Positions 43,413 through 51,669 of a DNA stretch of 64,000 bases are shown one piece after another. Position 1 is the first letter of the stretch; the number at the start of each line of letters is the position of its first letter. The stretch lies in NCBI RefSeq assembly GCF_009711715.1, contig NZ_VENF01000001.1, forward strand, positions 62,001 through 126,000. Direction: 5' to 3'. The DNA comes from Methylophaga sp. Lineage in GTDB: Bacteria > Pseudomonadota > Gammaproteobacteria > Nitrosococcales > Methylophagaceae. Both the position numbers and the translations under genes were made by a program. Below the pieces are notes generated by a model. That model ran no database searches. It was not told the DNA's origin and worked only from the letters and a program-made list of their open reading frames with translations.

Positions 43413-44201
43413 CTATTTGTCGCCAATGCCGACGATGTTATAGCCGGCATCCACATAGGTAATTTCGCCGGTCACCCCTGAAGCCAGATCGGAGCAAAGG
43501 AAAGCAGCCACGTTACCGACTTCTTCGATGGTGACGTTGCGGCGTAGCGGGGAGTTACGTTCACCGTAAGCCAGCATTTTGCCGAAATCACCGATGCCTG
43601 CCGCTGCCAGTGTTTTGATTGCACCGGCCGATACCGCATTCACACGGATACCTTCCTCACCGAGAGAGTAGGCCATGTAGCGCACGGTGGCTTCGAGGGC
43701 GGCTTTAGCCACGCCCATCACATTATAGTTATCAATCGCGCGTTCAGCACCCAGGTAGCTCAGTGTCAGCATCGAGCCGTTACGACCAGCCATCATCGGC
43801 TTCCCGGCTTTCGCCAAGGCGGCAAAACTATAGGCGCTGATGTCATTTGACATGGCAAAGGCCTCACGGGTGACGCTGTCAACAAAGCTGCCCTGAAGCT
43901 GTTCGCGTGGCGCAAAGGCTACCGAATGAACAATCGTGTCGAGACCATCCCAGTGTTTGCCCAGATCGTCGAACACGGCCTGAATCTGTTCATCGCTGCT
44001 GACATCGCAGGGAAAGACCAGAGAAGGGTCGCCGCCACATTCGGCAGCAATTTTTTCAACGCGGGATTTGAGCTTGTCGTTCTGATAGGTAAAGGCCAGC
44101 TCAGCGCCTTGTTTAGCCATGGCATGCGCAATGCCGGAGGCGATGGAACGCGGGCTGGCAACGCCCACAATTAACACGCGTTTGCCTTGCAGGAAACCCA
44201 T
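43413..44201 (-). CDS. fabI: Enoyl-ACP reductase (NADH)
   Basis: FabI performs the last reduction of each fatty-acid elongation cycle. The 262-residue product has the SDR-like cofactor region [13 protein letters not shown] and the catalytic tyrosine and lysine Y159/K166 in NYNVMGVAK, the positions expected from E. coli Y156/K163. It also has the substrate loop [15 protein letters not shown]. It is divergent from the solute-binding protein gene, with about 130 bases between. Confidence 0.96.
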   Translation of the reverse strand: MGFLQGKRVLIVGVASPRSIASGIAHAMAKQGAELAFTYQNDKLKSRVEKIAAECGGDPSLVFPCDVSSDEQIQAVFDDLGKHWDGLDTIVHSVAFAPREQLQGSFVDSVTREAFAMSNDISAYSFAALAKAGKPMMAGRNGSMLTLSYLGAERAIDNYNVMGVAKAALEATVRYMAYSLGEEGIRVNAVSAGAIKTLAAAGIGDFGKMLAYGERNSPLRRNVTIEEVGNVAAFLCSDLASGVTGEITYVDAGYNIVGIGDK

Positions 44202-44330
44202 AAGTCTCTCCTAAACTGCGGATAAAGCCGGATAACTTACCTGATTTTAACATTAACGGGAAGGGCGACCGCGCAGTAATCTCATGATAATCTTGGTCAC
44301 ACATGAGGTTCCAATTTTAATGATGTGAGA

Positions 44331-46481
44331 ATGAAACTGAGATATCTGCTGGTTTATCTGTCGTTGCTTGTCGTCACCGCTTGTGAGTTCGGCGCGGTCA
44401 ACTCACCTTACCCCGATCAAAACCCGGAGATTGATACACTTTATACCTCTTTCTCACTGCGCCCCAAGCACCTGGACCCGGCCCGTTCCTACAGTGCGAA
44501 CGAAATTGCCATTACCGGCCAGATTTACGAGCCGCCATACCAGTATCACTATCTCAAGCGACCTTATCAGCTGGAACCACTGGTGGCAGCCGATATGCCC
44601 GCCGTTACTTACCTGGATGAAAATGACCAACCGGTACCGGAAGACAGCGATGACGTTGCCTACAGTGTTTACACAATCCCATTGAAAAGCGGGATCTTCT
44701 TCCAGCCGCATCCGGCCTTTGTCCGGGATGAAAATGGCGAGTTTCTTTATCACAACCTCAGCAATGAACAGCTGGAAGAGATTGAAAAGCTGGCAGATTT
44801 TGAGCAAAGCGATACCCGTGAGCTGAAAGCCGATGATTTTGTTTACCAGATTAAACGGCTGGCTCATCCCGAAATTCACTCTCCCATTCTTGGCCTGATG
44901 GGGGAACATATCGTCGGTCTGACAGACTATGCCGATAAGTTAAGGGAATTACGCCAGCAGGGATTGCCGTTAGATCTGAGAAAACTGGATATTGAGGGAG
45001 TCAAAGTTATTGACGACAGCCATTATCAGATCAAGGTTTACGGTCGTTATCCACAATTGCGGTTCTGGCTGGCGATGCCGTTTTTTGCCCCCATTCCGTG
45101 GGAGGCCGAGCAGTTTTATGCCCAGCCCGGACTGATTGATAAAAACATCACCATTGACTGGTATCCGGTCGGTACCGGGCCATTTTATATGACCGAGAAT
45201 GATCCTAACCGGCGTATGGTGCTCAGCAAGAATCCGCACTTTCACGGCGAGTTTTACCCGACTGAGGGCGATCCGGGTGATGCAGAGGCCGGACTGCTTG
45301 ACGATGCCGGCAAGCCGCTACCACTGATCGATGAAATCGTCTTTACTCTGGAAAAGGAAAACACGTCCTACTGGGGTAAGTTTATTCAGGGCTATTATGA
45401 TGTTAGCGGTATTAGCTCAGACAGCTTTGATCAGGCAGTACAGGTTTCTTCAGCCGGTGAATTCGGCCTCAGTGATGCGATGAAAGAAAAAGGCATTCAA
45501 CTGGAAACGGCCGTAGGCACCTCTACCTTTTATATTGGTTTCAATATGCTTGATCCGGTGGTTGGGGGCTATTCGGAACGTGCCAAAAAACTCAGAAGGG
45601 CGATTTCCATTGCCATTGATCACGAGGAATATATTTCGATTTTTGCCAACGGCCGCGGTATTCCGGCACAGGGACCGGTGCCGCCCGGCATTTTCGGTTA
45701 TGTTGAAGGTGAAGCCGGTATTAATCCACATGTCTATGACTGGCAACAAGGGATGCCGGTCAGACGACCAATTGAGGATGCCAAAAAGCTGCTGAGTGAG
45801 GCGGGATACCCCAGGGGGCGTGATGCTGAAACCGGTGAGCCATTGGTATTGTATTTTGATGTCCCGGCCAGCGGCCCTGACAGCAAGGCCCAGCTTGACT
45901 GGTTACGCAAGCAGTTCCGCAAGCTTAACGTGCAACTGGTCATCCGCAGCACCGATTACAACCGCTTCCAGGATAAAATGCGGCGTGGTCAGGCGCAGAT
46001 TTTCCAGTGGGGCTGGAATGCCGATTACCCGGATCCGGAAAATTTTCTGTTTCTACTCTACGGCCCCAACGGCAAGGTGGAAACCGGTGGTGAGAATGCG
46101 GCGAACTATAAAAATACGGCTTTTGACAAGCTGTTTGAATCAATGCGGGTGATGCCAAATAATGAAGAACGGCTAAAGATCATTCAGCGTATGGCCGATA
46201 TCGCTCGTGAGGATGCGCCCTGGGTCTGGGGCTTTCATCCCAAAATGTTCACGCTCTATCATGCCTGGAATCACAACATTAAACCTAATCTGATGGCGAA
46301 CAACACCCTCAAATACCGTCGACTCGATACCGAGCTGCGTCAACGCCTGCAGGATGAGTGGAACAGGCCTACTGTCTGGCCACTGTTGCTGCTGTTATTC
46401 GCATTGCTGCTAATGATATTGCCGGCAGTGATGGTTTATCGTCATAAAAAGCATAAAAAACATTCAATTCCGGCTACCTGA
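44331..46481 (+). CDS. Family 5 extracellular solute-binding lipoprotein with C-terminal membrane anchor
   Basis: A 716-residue protein of the peptide/nickel/dipeptide SBP_bac_5 family. It begins with a lipoprotein signal (LVYLSLLVVTAC, lipid cysteine about residue 18). The binding fold includes HLDPARSYSANEIAITGQIYE near the N-terminus and GWNADYPDPENFL near the C-terminal lobe. After the fold a hydrophobic helix (WPLLLLLFALLLMILPAVMVY) and a Lys/His-rich tail follow, which is unusual for this family. No ABC permease or ATPase gene adjoins it. GTG at 44325 is an alternative start; the ribosome site is weak for both. Ligand unknown. Confidence 0.88.
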   Translation: MKLRYLLVYLSLLVVTACEFGAVNSPYPDQNPEIDTLYTSFSLRPKHLDPARSYSANEIAITGQIYEPPYQYHYLKRPYQLEPLVAADMPAVTYLDENDQPVPEDSDDVAYSVYTIPLKSGIFFQPHPAFVRDENGEFLYHNLSNEQLEEIEKLADFEQSDTRELKADDFVYQIKRLAHPEIHSPILGLMGEHIVGLTDYADKLRELRQQGLPLDLRKLDIEGVKVIDDSHYQIKVYGRYPQLRFWLAMPFFAPIPWEAEQFYAQPGLIDKNITIDWYPVGTGPFYMTENDPNRRMVLSKNPHFHGEFYPTEGDPGDAEAGLLDDAGKPLPLIDEIVFTLEKENTSYWGKFIQGYYDVSGISSDSFDQAVQVSSAGEFGLSDAMKEKGIQLETAVGTSTFYIGFNMLDPVVGGYSERAKKLRRAISIAIDHEEYISIFANGRGIPAQGPVPPGIFGYVEGEAGINPHVYDWQQGMPVRRPIEDAKKLLSEAGYPRGRDAETGEPLVLYFDVPASGPDSKAQLDWLRKQFRKLNVQLVIRSTDYNRFQDKMRRGQAQIFQWGWNADYPDPENFLFLLYGPNGKVETGGENAANYKNTAFDKLFESMRVMPNNEERLKIIQRMADIAREDAPWVWGFHPKMFTLYHAWNHNIKPNLMANNTLKYRRLDTELRQRLQDEWNRPTVWPLLLLLFALLLMILPAVMVYRHKKHKKHSIPAT

Positions 46482-46565
46482 AAAGCAGATTTTTTGTGAC
46501 GGCTTCGGTAGAATTACCGCCTGAATTGTGATGTTGATGCTGGATGCTATAGAGGGAGCTTAAGA

Positions 46566-47333
46566 GTGGATCTTGCTACGCTGCTGGGCCTTGTCACTGC
46601 CTGGGGATTGATTATTGCGACAATCGCGCTGGGCGCGGCTGCCGGTACTTTCGTCAACATGCCATCACTGGCGATTGTTCTGGGGGGGACCTTTGCTGTA
46701 GTTCTGATGCGCTTCACTCTGGGACAGTTCATCGGTTCGATAAAAACAGCCACTAAAGCTTTTCTGCATAAGTCAGAATCACCCCAAGCCATCATTGACA
46801 GTGTGGTTGAACTGGCTGCTATTGCGCGTAAGGAAGGGTTGCTGGCGCTGGAGCGTCAGGAAATCAGCAACCCGGTTCTTTCCAAAGGCATTATGATGCT
46901 GGTCGATGGTCATGAGCCCGGCGTAGTCAAGAAAGCACTGCTGACGGAAATGAATGAAACGTTGAACCGCCATAGCGTGGGCCAGCAAATATTCAAAGCC
47001 ATGGGCGATGCCGCGCCTGCGATGGGCATGATAGGTACCCTGGTTGGCCTGGTACAGATGCTGAGCAATATGTCTGACCCTAAATCCATCGGTCCTGCGA
47101 TGGCTGTGGCGCTGCTGACAACTTTATACGGTGCGATGCTGGCCAATATGTTTGCGCTGCCAATTGCTGACAAACTGTCACTTCGCAGCAGCGAAGAGCA
47201 AATGAACAAAAACATCATTATCGAGAGCGTACTCGGAATTCAGGAAGGACAAAATCCGAAAATCCTGGGTGAAATCCTCAAAAACTTTCTTCCCGCCTCC
47301 AAGCGTGACACCGAAGAAGAAGCTGCCGCCTGA
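46566..47333 (+). CDS. pomA: PomA/MotA-type flagellar stator protein
   Basis: The 255-residue stator has four membrane helices. The N-terminus MDLATLLGLVTAWGLII resembles sodium-type PomA, and conserved features include PSLAIVLGGT, the cytoplasmic loop charges, and PAMGMIGTLVGLVQML with ALLTTLYGAMLAN. With MotB it conducts ions to power the flagellar motor. The GTG start is preceded by GAGGGAG. The gene pair is away from other flagellar genes. Sodium coupling is inference from similarity. Confidence 0.9.
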   Translation: MDLATLLGLVTAWGLIIATIALGAAAGTFVNMPSLAIVLGGTFAVVLMRFTLGQFIGSIKTATKAFLHKSESPQAIIDSVVELAAIARKEGLLALERQEISNPVLSKGIMMLVDGHEPGVVKKALLTEMNETLNRHSVGQQIFKAMGDAAPAMGMIGTLVGLVQMLSNMSDPKSIGPAMAVALLTTLYGAMLANMFALPIADKLSLRSSEEQMNKNIIIESVLGIQEGQNPKILGEILKNFLPASKRDTEEEAAA

Positions 47334-47350
47334 CAAGGCCGCTTTTATCT

Positions 47351-48244
47351 ATGAGTGAGAATTCAAACAGAGTCAAACGTGACGCGGAGGGCTTGCCTGC
47401 CTATATGGCAACGTTTGCCGATTTGATGTCGCTATTGATGTGTTTCTTTGTTCTGTTGTTGTCGTTTGCTGAAATCGATGCGCTGAAATACAAGATGGTG
47501 GTCAAATCGCTGGAAACGGCTTTTGGTGTCCAGCGCGAAGTGCCAAAAGACGAAATACCTGAAGGCACCAGCATTATCGCCCAGGAGTTCAGTCCGGGGG
47601 AGCCTAAACCGACTCCCCTCAAAGTGGTCAGACAGGATACAATGGACGAAACCCGTGAACAGCTGAAGGTCACCGCAGATGCGGAACAACTGGCTCAGCA
47701 GCAGGTAAGAGAAGTCGCTGAAGAGACGCAGGAATTCCGGGAAGCACTGGAGCAGGAAATCAAGGATGGGCTGATTGTGGTTGAGAGCCAGTTCAGCCGT
47801 ATTGTGATACGCATCCGTGAGAAGGGCTCGTTCCCCTCCGGTGATGCCCGTCTCAATCCTGGGTTTATCCCGATTTTGCGGAAAATTCATGATGTGTTGC
47901 TGACCACGGATGGCCGCATAGCGGTGGCAGGACACACTGACAATGTGCCGATTAACACTGTTCGTTACCGATCGAACTGGGAGTTGTCGACGTCACGGGC
48001 GACCTCGGTGGTGCATGAGTTGCTGGCACCGGGTGTAATACCTGCTGATCGCTTTGTGCTGGAGGGGTATGCGGATACCAAGCCGCTGGTTCCCAACGAT
48101 ACGGCAGAAAACCGGGCCAAAAACCGCCGGGTTGAGATTATTGTCCTCAAGTCACCGGTGGAGGAGGAGCTGACTCGTTCCATAGACGAATTGATGCAGG
48201 AGCACGAATCCGTCGACAGCGAAATCAGTCCGCTATACGAATAA
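47351..48244 (+). CDS. pomB: PomB/MotB-type flagellar stator protein
   Basis: The 297-residue partner of PomA has one membrane helix with the essential aspartate D24 (YMATFADLMSLLMCFFVLLLSFAE). The cysteine in LLMCFF is common in sodium-type PomB. After a long Glu-rich linker comes an OmpA-like peptidoglycan-binding domain (VAGHTDNVPI, NWELSTSRA, GYADTKPL, NRRVEI). It anchors the stator to the cell wall. It begins 17 bases after pomA. Confidence 0.92.
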   Translation: MSENSNRVKRDAEGLPAYMATFADLMSLLMCFFVLLLSFAEIDALKYKMVVKSLETAFGVQREVPKDEIPEGTSIIAQEFSPGEPKPTPLKVVRQDTMDETREQLKVTADAEQLAQQQVREVAEETQEFREALEQEIKDGLIVVESQFSRIVIRIREKGSFPSGDARLNPGFIPILRKIHDVLLTTDGRIAVAGHTDNVPINTVRYRSNWELSTSRATSVVHELLAPGVIPADRFVLEGYADTKPLVPNDTAENRAKNRRVEIIVLKSPVEEELTRSIDELMQEHESVDSEISPLYE

Positions 48245-48256
48245 AAGGAGTTCAAG

Positions 48257-48844
48257 ATGAAATACCTTTACAAAACATTCTGTTTGATGGGCCTGTTATT
48301 GGTGAGTGCGGTTGCGAGTGCCACTTCCTGGCAACTGGATAATGGCCAGTCACAGCTCAGCTTTGTCTCTGTCAAGAAAAACAATATTGCAGAAGTCCAT
48401 CATTTCGACTGGATCGCTGGCTCAGTCAACGAAGCCGGCGAACTGGCTGTTGAAATTGATCTTACCAGTGTGAATACCGGCATTGAGATCCGTGATTCAC
48501 GGATGAAAGAGTTTTTCTTTGAGGTGGATGCTTATCCGACCGCCGACCTGCACGCCAAGATCGATCCTGCCTTTATCAGTGAGCTGGCAGCCGGACAATC
48601 CAAACCGCTGGCAGTTGATGCCGAGCTGGATTTTCATGGTCAGAAACAAACCGTGAATCTGGCGCTGATGGTGACCAAAGTCAGTGACAAAGAACTATTG
48701 GTTGTCTCTAATCAGCCGGTGATTCTCAATGTGGCTGATTTCGATCTGGTCAAAGGACTTGAAAAATTACGTGAACTGGCCGGCCTGCCAAGCATCAGTC
48801 AGGCAGTACCTGTCAGTTTTTATTTAGTACTGAACGCGATGTAA
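48257..48844 (+). CDS. YceI-family periplasmic protein
   Basis: A 195-residue exported protein with a signal peptide (cleavage near ASA-TS). It has a lipocalin-like beta-barrel: SWQLDNGQSQLSFVSVKK, FDWIAGSVNEAGELAVEIDL, IRDSRMKEFFFEVDAYP and the final FYLVLNAM. YceI proteins bind isoprenoid or fatty-acid-like ligands. AAAGGAG lies before the start. It is 12 bases behind pomB and 18 before leuD, but a functional link with either is not evident. Confidence 0.9.
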   Translation: MKYLYKTFCLMGLLLVSAVASATSWQLDNGQSQLSFVSVKKNNIAEVHHFDWIAGSVNEAGELAVEIDLTSVNTGIEIRDSRMKEFFFEVDAYPTADLHAKIDPAFISELAAGQSKPLAVDAELDFHGQKQTVNLALMVTKVSDKELLVVSNQPVILNVADFDLVKGLEKLRELAGLPSISQAVPVSFYLVLNAM

Positions 48845-48862
48845 AGAGGTTAAGACCGCGTT

Positions 48863-49501
48863 ATGCAAAAGTTTTCAGTTGAAACCGGCATTGTCATTCC
48901 GATGGATAGACCCAACGTCGATACCGATGCCATCATTCCCAAACAGTTTCTTAAATCAATCAAACGCACCGGCTTCGGCCCCAATCTTTTTGATGAATGG
49001 CGTTATCTGGATCACGGTGAACCTGGACAGGATTGCAGTGAGCGACCGATTAACCCTGATTTCGAGTTGAATCAGCCGCGCTATAAAGGTGGCACTATTT
49101 TGCTGGCGCGGGAGAACTTCGGGTGTGGTTCCAGTCGTGAACATGCCGTCTGGGCGCTGGATGATTTCGGCATCCGCGTGATTATCGCCCCGAGTTTTGC
49201 CGATATTTTCTTCAGTAACACCAGCAAGAACGGTATTCTCGCCATCACGCTGGAAGAAAAGCTGATTAACAAGCTGTTTGCTCAGGTCGAAGCCAGCCCC
49301 GGTTATCAACTTAAGGTTGATTTACCGGCGCAGATGATTACACTGCCCGATGGTGAAATGATCCCATTCGACATTGACAGCTTCAAAAAGCACTGTCTGC
49401 TCGAAGGTCTGGATGATATTGGCCTGACATTACAGCACACGGCAGAGATTGAAGCCTACGAGGCCAAACGTAAACAGGAAGCGCCCTGGCTGTTCTCCTG
49501 A
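48863..49501 (+). CDS. leuD: 3-isopropylmalate dehydratase small subunit
   Basis: LeuD (212 residues) is the swivel subunit of isopropylmalate isomerase in leucine synthesis. Signatures are [20 protein letters not shown], the [16 protein letters not shown] loop and the region following it ([13 protein letters not shown]). The large Fe-S subunit LeuC, normally encoded directly upstream, is missing from this location and from the window. leuB follows 29 bases downstream. Confidence 0.95.
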   Translation: MQKFSVETGIVIPMDRPNVDTDAIIPKQFLKSIKRTGFGPNLFDEWRYLDHGEPGQDCSERPINPDFELNQPRYKGGTILLARENFGCGSSREHAVWALDDFGIRVIIAPSFADIFFSNTSKNGILAITLEEKLINKLFAQVEASPGYQLKVDLPAQMITLPDGEMIPFDIDSFKKHCLLEGLDDIGLTLQHTAEIEAYEAKRKQEAPWLFS

Positions 49502-49530
49502 AACAAGATATAGCAATTAAAGAAACGACA

Positions 49531-50601
49531 ATGACAAAAAAAATAGCAGTTCTGCCCGGCGACGGGATTGGTCCTGAGATCGTTGCCGAAGCGGTTAAGG
49601 TATTGGAAAAACTTCGCACTGAAGGTCTGGATATCAGTCTGGATTACGGTCTGGTCGGTGGTGCAGCCTATGATGAGACCGGCACTCCGTTGCCGGATGA
49701 CACGCTGGCGCTTGCCAGGGAAGCCGATGCGATTCTGCTTGGTGCCGTGGGTGGCTACAAATGGGAGTCTCTGGATATCAGCGTGCGTCCAGAGAAAGGA
49801 CTGTTGGGTCTGCGCAGTGAGCTGAATCTATTTGCCAACCTGCGCCCGGCGATTCTTTACCCTCAGCTGGCCGGTGCTTCAACCTTGAAGCCGGAAGTTG
49901 TTGCCGGACTGGATCTGATGATTGTGCGTGAACTGACCGGCGGTATCTATTTCGGTCAGCCACGTGGTGTTCGCACCCTGGAAAACGGTGAGAAACAAGG
50001 CTATAACACGCTGGTTTACCGTGAAAGTGAAATTCAGCGTATCGGTAAAGTGGCTTTTGATATTGCCGGCAAACGGCAGGGCCGTGTCTGCTCCGTTGAT
50101 AAAGCAAATGTGCTGGAGTGCACGGAACTGTGGCGTGAAACTATGACAGAATTGGCACGGGATTACCCCGAGGTCGAACTCAGTCACATGTATGTTGATA
50201 ATGCTGCCATGCAATTGGTACGGGCACCGAAACAGTTTGATGTGATGGTCACTACCAACATGTTTGGTGACATTCTGTCCGATTGTGCCTCGATGTTGAC
50301 CGGTTCCATCGGTATGTTGCCGTCAGCGTCACTGGATGAAAACAGTAAGGGCATGTACGAACCGATTCATGGCAGTGCCCCGGATATTGCCGGCCAGAAT
50401 ATTGCCAACCCGCTGGCAACCATTCTGTCAGCTGCTATGATGTTACGTTACACGCTCGATGAAGCTGACATGGCTAATCGAATCGAAAAAGCTGTGAGTC
50501 AGGTGCTGGATGACGGTCTCAGAACGGCCGACATCTACTCAGAAGGCAGCACCAAAGTATCGACATCGGAAATGGGCGATGCGGTTGTCGCAGCTTTGTA
50601 A
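49531..50601 (+). CDS. leuB: 3-isopropylmalate dehydrogenase
   Basis: A 356-residue NAD-dependent decarboxylating dehydrogenase of leucine biosynthesis. It has [19 protein letters not shown] at the N-terminus, [10 protein letters not shown] with the catalytic region, DNAAMQLV, the conserved [26 protein letters not shown] (given in part) and [15 protein letters not shown] for NAD binding. Together with leuD and asd it forms an amino-acid block typical of gammaproteobacteria. Confidence 0.96.
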   Translation: MTKKIAVLPGDGIGPEIVAEAVKVLEKLRTEGLDISLDYGLVGGAAYDETGTPLPDDTLALAREADAILLGAVGGYKWESLDISVRPEKGLLGLRSELNLFANLRPAILYPQLAGASTLKPEVVAGLDLMIVRELTGGIYFGQPRGVRTLENGEKQGYNTLVYRESEIQRIGKVAFDIAGKRQGRVCSVDKANVLECTELWRETMTELARDYPEVELSHMYVDNAAMQLVRAPKQFDVMVTTNMFGDILSDCASMLTGSIGMLPSASLDENSKGMYEPIHGSAPDIAGQNIANPLATILSAAMMLRYTLDEADMANRIEKAVSQVLDDGLRTADIYSEGSTKVSTSEMGDAVVAAL

Positions 50602-50622
50602 TCCCAAGATAAAAGGTGAAAT

Positions 50623-51645
50623 GTGAGTAAACAAGTTGATGTTGCAGTCGTTGGCGCCACCGGTGCTGTCGGTGAAACCATGCTGGAAATCCTGCACCAG
50701 CGCAATTTCCCGGTCGGTAAAGTCTATGCACTGGCCAGTGAGCGCAGTGCCGGCAGCAGAGTCAGTTTCGGTAACAAATCACTGGTTGTAGAGGACCTGG
50801 CAACATTTGATTTTTCCAAAGTGCAGGTCGGATTGTTTTCGCCCGGTGCCAGCGTCTCGGCCGAATACGCGCCCAAAGCAGCTGCAGCCGGTTGTGTGGT
50901 CATCGATAATACCTCTCAGTTCCGTTATGACAAAGACATCCCCCTGGTCGTGCCGGAAGTGAATCCGGATGCCGTAGCGGACTACAAAAACCGGGGTATT
51001 ATTGCCAATCCGAACTGTTCAACCATTCAGATGATGGTGGCCCTGAAGCCTATCTATGATGCAGTCGGGATTACCCGCATCAATGTTTGTACCTATCAGG
51101 CTGTGTCGGGTTCAGGTAAACCGGCCATGGATGAACTGGCCAAACAAACTGCTGATCTGCTCAATGGCCGTTCGGTTGAAGCCAGTGTCTATCCGAAGCA
51201 AATCGCATTCAATGTGTTGCCGCAAATTGATGTGTTCCAGGACAACGGCTACACCAAAGAAGAGATGAAGATGGTCTGGGAGACCCGCAAAATCATGGGT
51301 GACGAGAATATTCTGGTCAATCCAACAGCGGTCCGTGTGCCGGTCTTCTTCGGTCATTCAGAAGCCATTCATATTGAGACCCGTGACAAGATGACAGCCG
51401 AACAGGCCACGGCTTTACTCAAGCAGTCTTCGGGCATTGTGGTACTGGACGATCGCAATGATGGCGGCTATCCCACTGCCGTCACCGAAGCTTCCGGTAA
51501 TGACCCGGTCTATGTCGGTCGTATCCGGGAAGATATTTCGCATCCCAAAGGTTTGAATTTGTGGGTAGTTGCGGATAATGTACGTAAAGGCGCGGCATTG
51601 AACAGCGTGCAGATAGCAGAAGTCCTGGTCGAAAAATACCTTTGA
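50623..51645 (+). CDS. asd: Aspartate-semialdehyde dehydrogenase
   Basis: Asd reduces aspartyl phosphate to the semialdehyde for lysine, threonine, methionine and cell-wall precursors. The GTG start has AAAAGG 7 bases ahead; the out-of-frame ATG two bases before is followed at once by a stop. The 340-residue product has NADP loop GATGAVGETM, catalytic C132 in NPNCSTIQM, QAVSGSGKPA, and the HSEAIH histidine region. Confidence 0.96.
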   Translation: MSKQVDVAVVGATGAVGETMLEILHQRNFPVGKVYALASERSAGSRVSFGNKSLVVEDLATFDFSKVQVGLFSPGASVSAEYAPKAAAAGCVVIDNTSQFRYDKDIPLVVPEVNPDAVADYKNRGIIANPNCSTIQMMVALKPIYDAVGITRINVCTYQAVSGSGKPAMDELAKQTADLLNGRSVEASVYPKQIAFNVLPQIDVFQDNGYTKEEMKMVWETRKIMGDENILVNPTAVRVPVFFGHSEAIHIETRDKMTAEQATALLKQSSGIVVLDDRNDGGYPTAVTEASGNDPVYVGRIREDISHPKGLNLWVVADNVRKGAALNSVQIAEVLVEKYL

Positions 51646-51669
51646 TCAGCGCATAAGGAAGATGAGGGA

